This document shows, one piece after another, positions 14,322 through 20,384 of a stretch of DNA of 21,491 bases. The notes beneath the pieces are model-generated. The model was not told where the DNA came from and searched no databases. It saw nothing but the letters and a program-made list of their open reading frames with translations. Source of the stretch: Deltaproteobacteria bacterium (GTDB lineage Bacteria; Chloroflexota; Dehalococcoidia; Dehalococcoidales; BS750m-G39); the NCBI GenBank assembly GCA_013202445.1, contig JABMRW010000047.1, forward strand, positions 1 through 21,491. Direction: 5' to 3'. Position numbers and translations under genes: made by a program. Numbering within the stretch: position 1 is the stretch's first letter; each line of letters starts with the position of its first letter.

Positions 14322-15698
14322 TCACTCCAGGCCAGCAATCATCCTCTCTATCCGGGTAATATCCAGCACGTTAATCACGCCGTCCTGATTGGCGTCAGAT
14401 CCGGAGGTTTCAGGATCAAGGGCGACTATCGCCCTCTCCACCCTGGTGATATCAAGGACATTAACGGTGCCGTCACCGTTGGCGTCTCCCGGTGCCACCG
14501 TCTGCACGGTAAAGCTGTCACTGGCGTAGTCGACCTCGGCGGTAGTATTACCCGCCGAATCGGTAGCCCGGACGTATACCGTATGCTCTGCCTCGGAAAG
14601 AGCAGCCGTGGTAAAGGTGTAGCCCTCGCTAGGGCTGTCAAAGGCGCCGTCACTGGCCGTCGCCGCCGTCCAGATGCCGTCATCAACCTTGTACTCCACC
14701 GTGCTTATATTAGATTCATCGGTGGCGGTGCCGGTTAAGGTCGGGGTGGTGTTATCGGTCGGGTCGGGGGTAAACGGCGTTATGGTTACCACCGGCGCCG
14801 TGGTATCGGCAATAGCCACCGAATCACCGGCCCAGGTGGCCGTTATCTCCTCGGCCAGGTTATTGGAAAGCACGCCGTTGGACAGGCTTATAGCGCTGCT
14901 GTCGCCGTCAGCGCCGATAACATGGAAGTGCAAAACCGCCAAAGAGCCGGAGCCGGTCACGCCGGTTACACCAGGCACATTCTGAACAACCCGCCATGTC
15001 CCCGCCTCAATCTCGCTATAGATATCCACCGGTATCGCGGTTGCGCCTATCAGCCCGGCGGTTACATCATCCAGCCGCAGCACCAGGGTATCAAAGGAGA
15101 CGTCATAGCTGGCAGCATCGAAGTCGGTAACATCGCCGATATTGACGTTAACGGTAAAATCGCTACCGGGAGCGGCCTCGTCGGGCGCGTCGATACTCAC
15201 CAGGACCGGCGTCACCGTTACCTCTACCGAACCACTCACCCAGGTGGCCGTTATCTCCTCGGCCAGGTTACTGGCAATCATGCCGTTGGACAGGCTTATG
15301 GCGCTGCTGTCGCCTTCAGCACCGAGGACGTGAAAACTCAGCACCGCCAGGTAGCCAGAGCCGGCCACCCCGGTTAATCCCGGCACATTCTGAATAACCC
15401 GGTAGGTGCCGGTGCTAATCTCGTTATAGACGTCAACCGGTATCGCGGTTGAGCCTATCAGCCCGGAGGTGACGCTGTCCAACCTCAGCACCGAGGCGTC
15501 AAAAGAAACATCATAGTTACAGGCATCAAAACCGGTCACCTCGGTGATATTGATATTGACGGTAAAGTCGCTGGCGGGGCTGGCTTCAGCCGGGGCGTCT
15601 ATACTCACCGTAACATCAGCCGCCAACGCCGGGACGGCTGTACCCATCCCCAGAATCACTGCCACAATGGTTATCATACCCAGAATCTTTCTTTTCAT
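14322..15698 (-). CDS. Secreted protein with two cohesins, an Ig-like domain and a dockerin
   Basis: The 458-aa protein has a signal peptide (1-26, cut after VPALA), two tandem cohesin-like domains (about 31-160 and 167-295), an Ig-like domain (about 299-398) and a C-terminal dockerin (about 403-458). The dockerin has two calcium loops of F-hand type, DANGDGTVNVLDITRVER and DANQDGVINVLDITRIER. The cohesins share VSIDAP, NYDVSFD/SYDVSFD, SGLIGSTAIPVD/AGLIGATAIPVD and SSAISLSNG. No catalytic domain, sortase motif, SLH domain or membrane anchor is present, so this is a free scaffold-like piece. Cohesin and dockerin in one chain could allow self-assembly. The AAGGAGGT ribosome binding site decides the start. 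Confidence 0.9.
   Translation of the reverse strand: MKRKILGMITIVAVILGMGTAVPALAADVTVSIDAPAEASPASDFTVNINITEVTGFDACNYDVSFDASVLRLDSVTSGLIGSTAIPVDVYNEISTGTYRVIQNVPGLTGVAGSGYLAVLSFHVLGAEGDSSAISLSNGMIASNLAEEITATWVSGSVEVTVTPVLVSIDAPDEAAPGSDFTVNVNIGDVTDFDAASYDVSFDTLVLRLDDVTAGLIGATAIPVDIYSEIEAGTWRVVQNVPGVTGVTGSGSLAVLHFHVIGADGDSSAISLSNGVLSNNLAEEITATWAGDSVAIADTTAPVVTITPFTPDPTDNTTPTLTGTATDESNISTVEYKVDDGIWTAATASDGAFDSPSEGYTFTTAALSEAEHTVYVRATDSAGNTTAEVDYASDSFTVQTVAPGDANGDGTVNVLDITRVERAIVALDPETSGSDANQDGVINVLDITRIERMIAGLE
14814..15608 (-). repeat. Tandem cohesin-coding repeat, 408-bp period
   Basis: The two cohesin domains are encoded by direct repeats with a period of 136 codons. Long stretches, such as the segment coding for NLAEEITATW and for SSAISLSNG, are nearly identical at base level, so duplication is recent or kept alike by recombination. 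Confidence 0.7.
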
Positions 15699-15743
15699 GC
15701 TTACCTCCTTTTCTGCCCGCCTTGAAGTGTAAGCGGGCTTACC
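15699..15743 (-). promoter_or_regulatory. Leader with alternative hairpins at the cohesin-gene ribosome binding site
   Basis: In the leader RNA the sequence GTAAGC occurs twice, once far upstream and once directly before the ATG at the end of the Shine-Dalgarno (GGAGGTAAGC), with one GCTTAC copy between them. GCTTAC can pair with either copy. A GCCCGC/GCGGGC pair (15733-15738 with 15715-15720) overlaps the upstream hairpin. The pairings exclude each other, which could control exposure of the ribosome binding site. Confidence 0.35.
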
Positions 15744-15879
15744 AATAACATAGCACCATAGTAATCAAAAAAGCCTAGAAACGGCATCAGTAAAACGTCA
15801 AATTTACATCAAAAAAACATCAATGCCCCCTCGCATTGACAGGTCGCAAGCGGTATAATGCGGTGGAGAACAGGCCAAG

Positions 15880-16905
15880 ATGAAAGCGCAGATTCTAAAG
15901 CGCATAGCCCCCATTGATAGCAGACCCCTGGAGCTGGTGGAGTTGCCCACCCCGCAGCCGAAAGCGGGGGAAATACTGGTAAAGGTCGCCGCCTGCGGCG
16001 TCTGCCATACCGAGCTGGACGAAATCGAAGGCAGGCTCCAGCCCAAACTACCCATAATCTTAGGCCACGAAATCGTCGGCCGGGTGGAAAAGCAGGGGGC
16101 CGGGGCAACCAAATTCAATATTGGAGACCGGGTGGGCATCGCCTGGATTCACTCCGCCTGCGGCAAATGCCACTTCTGCCGGCAGGGCGATGAAAATCTC
16201 TGCCCCGATTTTCAGGGCACCGGCTGTCAGGCCAATGGCGGCTACGCCCAGTACACGGTGGTGCCGGAGGACTTCGCCTATCCAGTTCCCGCTCGTTTCA
16301 CCGATTCCCAGGCGGCCCCCCTCCTCTGCGCCGGGGCAATCGGCTACCGGGCGTTAAATCTGACCACCCTGGAAGACGGCCAGGTTCTGGGGCTGTTCGG
16401 CTTCGGGGCTTCAGCCCACATCGTTATCCAGATAGCTAAATACAAGTACCCCAACGGTAAGGTCTTCGTCTTTACCCGGTCGGGGCAGAAAGAGCACCAG
16501 GCTCTGGCCAAAAAACTGGGCGCCGATTGGACCGGGGCCACCGGGGAGACCCCACCCACCAGCCTCGACTGCGCCATTGACTTTACGCCGGCGTGGCGGC
16601 CGGTAGTAGCCGCTCTAAAGGCGCTGGATAAAGGAGGCAGGCTGGTCATAAACGCCATCCGCAAGGAAGAAACCGATAAAGATTCCCTGCTGGAACTGGA
16701 TTATTCAGAACACCTCTGGTGCGAAAAGGAGATAAAGAGCGTGGCCAATATCACCCGGCGGGACGCCCGGGAATTTCTACCCCTGGCCGCCCAGATTCCC
16801 ATTATCCCGGAGGTGCAGGAATTCAAGCTGGAAGAGGCCAACGAGGCACTGATTTTGCTCAAAAAAGGCAAAATCCAGGGTGCGGCCGTCTTAAAAATAG
16901 ATTAA
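15880..16905 (+). CDS. Zinc-dependent alcohol dehydrogenase family protein
   Basis: This 341-aa medium-chain dehydrogenase has catalytic-zinc ligands C42 (CGVCHTE), H63/E64 (GHEIVG) and C150, and structural-zinc cysteines C94, C97, C100 and C108. The Rossmann motif is GLFGFGASAH (171-180). Length and layout match the AdhA-like group within the MDR superfamily that includes many NAD(P)-dependent alcohol/aldehyde enzymes. Substrate cannot be read from sequence. TATAAT at 15854-15859 lies 20 nt before the start; the TTGACA at 15836 is only 12 bp from it. The gene is divergent from the cohesin gene. Confidence 0.9.
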   Translation: MKAQILKRIAPIDSRPLELVELPTPQPKAGEILVKVAACGVCHTELDEIEGRLQPKLPIILGHEIVGRVEKQGAGATKFNIGDRVGIAWIHSACGKCHFCRQGDENLCPDFQGTGCQANGGYAQYTVVPEDFAYPVPARFTDSQAAPLLCAGAIGYRALNLTTLEDGQVLGLFGFGASAHIVIQIAKYKYPNGKVFVFTRSGQKEHQALAKKLGADWTGATGETPPTSLDCAIDFTPAWRPVVAALKALDKGGRLVINAIRKEETDKDSLLELDYSEHLWCEKEIKSVANITRRDAREFLPLAAQIPIIPEVQEFKLEEANEALILLKKGKIQGAAVLKID

Positions 16906-16929
16906 TTATGAGCAAAATAGGAAAAGGGC

Positions 16930-16958
16930 TTGACTTTTGTCACCAAGTCAATAACAAT
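16930..16958 (+). promoter_or_regulatory. Promoter with internal operator-like inverted repeat before the XRE gene
   Basis: TTGACT (16930-16935) is followed at 17 bp by AACAAT (16953-16958). A perfect inverted repeat TTGACTT-N8-AAGTCAA (16930-16936 and 16945-16951) covers the -35 and most of the spacer, a good place for autorepression by the HTH protein. The start point would fall at the ATG (16966), and there is no Shine-Dalgarno, so the transcript looks leaderless. Confidence 0.55.
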
Positions 16959-16965
16959 CTAAGCA

Positions 16966-17349
16966 ATGGATACTACTACTGGAACTAACCTTAGTACCAT
17001 AATCAAGAGGCAGAGGGTTATGGTGCCGTTGACCCTGCGGGAGCTCGCCGCCAGGGCTGGCGTATCGGCATCACACCTGGGCAGAATCGAACGGGGAGAG
17101 CGTTTCCCCTCGGCTAGTATCCTGCGCAAGATAGCCAGACCCCTCGGTTTTGACGAGGACGAGCTGTTCATGCTGGCCGGCTATCTCTCACCCGGCACCC
17201 CTATCGGGAGCGAGAGCCAGGAGGGGCTGGACCCTTACGTGGCCAAGATGCTGTCACGGGAGCCGGTGGAAACACAGCGCGCTATCATCGGCATCTTGAG
17301 CATTCTTAAGAGCATTGCCCAGAACAGTGGCCAAAAAGAGCCGTCCTGA
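16966..17349 (+). CDS. XRE-family helix-turn-helix transcriptional regulator
   Basis: The 127-aa protein has an HTH_3/XRE domain (about 8-68) with LTLRELAARAGVSASHLGRIERGERFPSASIL (in part) as the DNA-binding core. The C-terminal tail (VETQRAIIGILSILKSI) is helical and may dimerise; no ligand domain is evident. It lies 13 bp before the mocA-like gene on the same strand, so it may control molybdenum cofactor genes. A palindrome in its own promoter points to autoregulation. Confidence 0.85.
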   Translation: MDTTTGTNLSTIIKRQRVMVPLTLRELAARAGVSASHLGRIERGERFPSASILRKIARPLGFDEDELFMLAGYLSPGTPIGSESQEGLDPYVAKMLSREPVETQRAIIGILSILKSIAQNSGQKEPS

Positions 17350-17362
17350 TAGAAAGCAGCCA

Positions 17363-17941
17363 ATGCTATCAGCAATACTTCTGGCCGCCGGCGAATCAAA
17401 GCGGATGGGCGAGCCCAAGCAGTTGATGCCTCTGGGCAAACATACCCTGCTGGAGCAGGCCATTGACAACCTTCTAAATTCCTCGGTTGACGAGACTATC
17501 GTGGTGGTGGGGCATAAAGCGGAGGAAATAACCAGGGCCATAGCCACCAAGCCGGTCAAGATAATGTTTAACCCCAACTACCGCCAGGGGATGAGCACCT
17601 CCATAGTTGCCGGGCTCATTCTGGTTGACCCCCAGTCACAGGCGGTCATGCTGGCTTTGGGCGACCAGCCTCTGGTGGAAAGCCAGACTATCAACCAGCT
17701 GATAGACGCATTTAATAGCCACGATAAAGGCATTGCCGTCCCCACCCACCGGGGTAAAAGAGGCAACCCCATTATCTTTAACATTAAATATAAAGCGAAG
17801 CTGCTGGAGCTGGAGGGCGATATCGGGGGGAGGGAGATAATCCGGCAACACCCCGGTGATGTCCTGGAGGTGGCCGTTGATTCGGAGAGCGTTATCTCTG
17901 ATATTGACACCAAAGACGACTATAAATCACAGCTTGGCTAA
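17363..17941 (+). CDS. MocA-like molybdenum cofactor cytidylyltransferase (NTP transferase)
   Basis: The 192-aa protein has the nucleotidyltransferase signature LLAAGESKRMGEPKQLMPLG (6-25), the metal-binding D101 in LALGDQPLV and KRGNPIIF (132-139). These match MocA/MobA-like enzymes; the MocA branch makes molybdopterin cytosine dinucleotide for xanthine dehydrogenase-family hydroxylases and fits the nearby xdhC and yqeB. The ATG at 17363 puts the Rossmann start at the N-terminus as usual; a TTG at 17315 within the XRE gene would add 16 unmatched residues. MobA or another small-molecule transferase is possible. Confidence 0.85.
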   Translation: MLSAILLAAGESKRMGEPKQLMPLGKHTLLEQAIDNLLNSSVDETIVVVGHKAEEITRAIATKPVKIMFNPNYRQGMSTSIVAGLILVDPQSQAVMLALGDQPLVESQTINQLIDAFNSHDKGIAVPTHRGKRGNPIIFNIKYKAKLLELEGDIGGREIIRQHPGDVLEVAVDSESVISDIDTKDDYKSQLG

Positions 17942-18110
17942 TCGTTAACCCCACCCCCTTTTTAACAATTCTCTTTTTTCCCACCCTCCCACCCTTAAGA
18001 GGTTCCATCTCTCACCAACTTTCTTATTTTTCCCCTCCCCACATTCAAAAGAAATTTAAAGGCACAACCTTTGAGGGCGGGTCAGGGTGGGAAGCAAAAC
18101 CCAATCCCAT
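17942..18110 (+). other. Pyrimidine-rich intergenic stretch with inverted repeats
   Basis: The stretch is C/T-rich on the plus strand. TTCCCACCCT (17978-17987) and AGGGTGGGAA (18084-18093) form a perfect 10-bp inverted repeat around a 96-bp centre, and AAAGG-cacaa-CCTTT (18058-18072) is a small hairpin inside it. It could be a folded leader or a terminator region of the mocA-like gene; no frame or named RNA is recognised. Confidence 0.35.
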
Positions 18111-18138
18111 TTGACAAAAGGGCTATATCGCCTGTAAT
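18111..18138 (+). promoter_or_regulatory. Sigma70-type promoter of the modE-like gene
   Basis: TTGACA (18111-18116) is followed at 16 bp by TGTAAT (18133-18138). The start point would be near 18145, giving a leader of about 27 nt. The ModE-like inverted repeat at 18122-18143 covers the -10. Confidence 0.65.
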
Positions 18139-18143
18139 ATAAC
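18122..18143 (+). promoter_or_regulatory. ModE-box-like inverted repeat, site 1 (upstream of modE-like gene)
   Basis: GCTATAT (18122-18128), 8 bp, ATATAAC (18137-18143). The half-sites and the 8-bp gap match the E. coli ModE consensus (CGCTATAT-N8-ATATAACG) as I know it. The site overlaps the -10 element, consistent with repression or autoregulation. Confidence 0.7.
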
Positions 18144-18171
18144 ACTGACCGCTCAAAGTAAGGCCCAAAAA

Positions 18172-18555
18172 ATGACCGAAATACCCAAATTCACCGTCAA
18201 AAAACCGCCCCACCTCTCCCACCACCCCCGGCCGGGCTACTCGGTAAGGGGACGGATATGGCTGGAAAAAGACGGCGAGCTCTACATGGGAGGAGGCCGG
18301 GAGATGCTGCTGGAGCGCATTGACAAGTTTGGCTCAATCGCCGCCGCCGCCCGCTCAATGAAGCTGGGCTATCGCAACGCCTGGCTCTGGATAGAAGCCG
18401 CCAACCGCCTGGCGCCGTCGCCGCTGGTGGAGAAGCTCCCTGGCGGGGTGGGTGGAGGACATGCCCGGTTAACCGATGAGGGACGTAAGGCGGTGGAACG
18501 GTACAGGCAGTTACGGGCTAAGTTAGAGGAATTCGTGAAGGAGGTGGGAGAGTAG
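18172..18555 (+). CDS. ModE-type HTH regulator without molbindin domain
   Basis: The 127-aa protein is the LysR-like winged helix of ModE alone: LLERIDKFGSIAAAARSMKLGYRNAWLWIEAANRL (in part, about 43-77), then PLVEKLPGGVGGGHARLTDEG, which parallels the GGKGGGGAVLT wing of E. coli ModE. The two C-terminal Mop (molybdate-binding) domains of full ModE (about 260 aa) are absent. It therefore senses metal by another route or only gives DNA binding. ModE-like boxes lie in front of it and of the ABC operon 65 bp downstream. Confidence 0.88.
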   Translation: MTEIPKFTVKKPPHLSHHPRPGYSVRGRIWLEKDGELYMGGGREMLLERIDKFGSIAAAARSMKLGYRNAWLWIEAANRLAPSPLVEKLPGGVGGGHARLTDEGRKAVERYRQLRAKLEEFVKEVGE

Positions 18556-18576
18556 TATAATAATTTTTTAGCCATC

Positions 18577-18598
18577 GCTATATCTGGCACAATATAAC
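18577..18598 (+). promoter_or_regulatory. ModE-box-like inverted repeat, site 2 (upstream of the ABC operon)
   Basis: GCTATAT (18577-18583), 8 bp, ATATAAC (18592-18598), the same half-sites and gap as site 1, extended by ATC on the left (ATCGCTATAT). A TATAAT at 18556-18561 lies just upstream, so a bound regulator would sit on or just after the start point. The transporter ATG follows at 18621. Confidence 0.75.
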
Positions 18599-18620
18599 CG
18601 TTTAATCTAGAAAGAAAAAA

Positions 18621-19628
18621 ATGAAAAAGCTACTTATTACACTTTTAGCGGGAATACTGGCTCTAATCCCGGTTGCCGGCTGTCCCGCCCCGGATGAAGC
18701 ACCTATGGGCATGGCGGTGGAGTTTATGGACCACGCCGCCGGCGCCTACATCAGCCAGGACAAGGGCTGGTTTGAAGAGGCAGGATTAAATCTCACCGCC
18801 TATGAAAGCTATGTAACCGGCATGGCTCTGGCTTCGGCCCTGGCCCGGGATGAAATTGAGGTTGCCTATATATGCCTGGTGCCGGCGATAAATGTCTACG
18901 CCAACGGCGGCGTGCCTATAAAAATCGTCGCCGGTACGCACAAGTACGGCTACGGACTTGTAGTAGACCCCGCCAAAATAAAAACGGTCAGGGACCTGGA
19001 AAATCCCGGCACCCGCCTCGGCTGCGTCAGGGAGGGCGGCGCCGTTGACGTGCTCATGCACAGGACGATAGATTACTATAATCTGGACGAAGCCAAGATA
19101 TTAAGCAATACCCAGCGTATGAACCCGCCTAAACTGGTGCTGGCCATCAAGACGGGACAGCTGGACGCCGCCTTTATCCCCGAGCAGTGGGCGACCATGA
19201 CCGAAGAGCTCGGCTTTACCATGCTGCTCACCAGCCAGGATGTCTGGTCTGATATGCAGGGCAGCGTGCTGGTGGTCAAGCAGGAGCTGATAAACAACCA
19301 CCCGGAGGTCGTCCAAAAGCTGGTGAATGTATCGCAGCGTGCGACGGACTGGATAAATGAGCACCCGCAAGAAGCCGCCGAAGTCGTGGCCGGGCAGATG
19401 CAGGCCTCCGGCAGCGAGGTCTTCCCGGCTGAGGCCGCCGGTATTGCCAGCCAGCTGGAAATCACCCCCGAGGTATTATTGCGGTCTATGGGCAGGATGG
19501 AATACACCACCGAAATTAACCCTGAGATAGTTCAGGCCACCATAGACTACATCGCCAGTCTCGGCTACATCAAGAACAGCTTTAATGCCGCCGACATTCT
19601 GGACTTGAGATTCCTTGAAGGTGAATAA
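18621..19628 (+). CDS. ABC transporter substrate-binding lipoprotein, NitT/TauT (NMT1-like) family
   Basis: The 335-aa protein has a signal peptide with lipobox PVAGC (C21) and a periplasmic-binding-protein fold of the SsuA/TauA/NMT1 type: a two-lobe pattern beginning MAVEFMDHAAGAYISQDKGW and continuing ARDEIEVAYICLVPAINVYANG (in part), then GTRLGCVREGGAVDVLMHRTI and LDAAFIPEQWATM. Such proteins bind nitrate, sulfonates, thiamine precursors or similar ligands. It is not a ModA, WtpA or TupA sequence by eye. Because of the ModE boxes and the TOBE-type ATPase downstream, a molybdate- or tungstate-like ligand is the leading hypothesis. It overlaps the permease by 1 bp. Confidence 0.88.
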   Translation: MKKLLITLLAGILALIPVAGCPAPDEAPMGMAVEFMDHAAGAYISQDKGWFEEAGLNLTAYESYVTGMALASALARDEIEVAYICLVPAINVYANGGVPIKIVAGTHKYGYGLVVDPAKIKTVRDLENPGTRLGCVREGGAVDVLMHRTIDYYNLDEAKILSNTQRMNPPKLVLAIKTGQLDAAFIPEQWATMTEELGFTMLLTSQDVWSDMQGSVLVVKQELINNHPEVVQKLVNVSQRATDWINEHPQEAAEVVAGQMQASGSEVFPAEAAGIASQLEITPEVLLRSMGRMEYTTEINPEIVQATIDYIASLGYIKNSFNAADILDLRFLEGE

Positions 19629-20383
19629 TGCTTAAGGAAATCAGGCCGGGGTGGGGGCTGCTGCCGGTAGTCATCTTTCTGGCTGTCTGGGAACTGGTAG
19701 CCAGATTGAATCTGGTCCCCGGCGAGCTATCTTTCCCCCCCTTCTCGGTGGTAATGCAGGAATTCTACCATCTAACCGCCAGCGGGGTACTGGGGGATAA
19801 TTTCTTCGCCAGCCTGATAAGGGTGCTAATCGGCTTCTGCGCCGGCTCTATAGCCGGTATCGCCGTGGGCATGGTAATGGGCTGGGTGGAGAATGTCAAC
19901 AAGACGCTGCACCCCATAATCAGCCTGTTTTACCCCATCCCCGCACTGGGCTGGCTGCCCCTGCTCATGCTCTGGGTTGGCATCAACGAGATGCTTCCCA
20001 TCGCCATAATCTTTATCAGCTCCTTCTTCCCCGTCCTCTACAACACCGTCACCGGCATCAGAAACGTGGACAGGCAATACATACAGGTAGCCAGGACACT
20101 GGGGGCCTCCGACACCAGGATTTTAGCCACCGTGGTCATGCCACTGGCCCTGCCCAATATCTTCACCGGCTTAAGGCTAAATGCCGGCATGGCCTGGCGG
20201 GTAATAATCGCCGCCGAGATGGTGGCCATACCCACCGGCATCGGCGCCCTGATGATGAGGGCGGAAAGCCTCATTCGCATAGACATCATTATCGTCTGCC
20301 TGATAGTATTAGCCGTGATGTGCCTCGCCTTCGAGAGGTTTTTCCAGTACCTGGAAGCCAGAATGACCACCAGGTGGAGATGA
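19628..20383 (+). CDS. ABC transporter permease, SsuC/TauC-like
   Basis: The 251-aa protein has about six membrane segments and the EAA-loop sequence YIQVARTLGASDTRILATVVMPLALPNIFTGLR (in part, about 141-173), which contacts the ATPase. The layout is that of NitT/TauT permeases (SsuC, TauC, ThiX) rather than ModB or WtpB. It starts inside the stop of the binding-protein gene (TAATG) and its stop is 1 bp from the ATPase start, so the three genes form one unit. It would work as a homodimer. Confidence 0.9.
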   Translation: MLKEIRPGWGLLPVVIFLAVWELVARLNLVPGELSFPPFSVVMQEFYHLTASGVLGDNFFASLIRVLIGFCAGSIAGIAVGMVMGWVENVNKTLHPIISLFYPIPALGWLPLLMLWVGINEMLPIAIIFISSFFPVLYNTVTGIRNVDRQYIQVARTLGASDTRILATVVMPLALPNIFTGLRLNAGMAWRVIIAAEMVAIPTGIGALMMRAESLIRIDIIIVCLIVLAVMCLAFERFFQYLEARMTTRWR

Positions 20384-20384
20384 T

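Noticed and set aside
14814..15608. CRISPR or mobile-element repeat
   Set aside because: The direct repeat is the coding sequence of two tandem cohesin domains in one frame.
15836..15859. TTGACA and TATAAT before the alcohol dehydrogenase as a sigma70 promoter
   Set aside because: The two hexamers are perfect but only 12 bp apart, too close for normal sigma70 contact; only the -10 was kept as a possibility.
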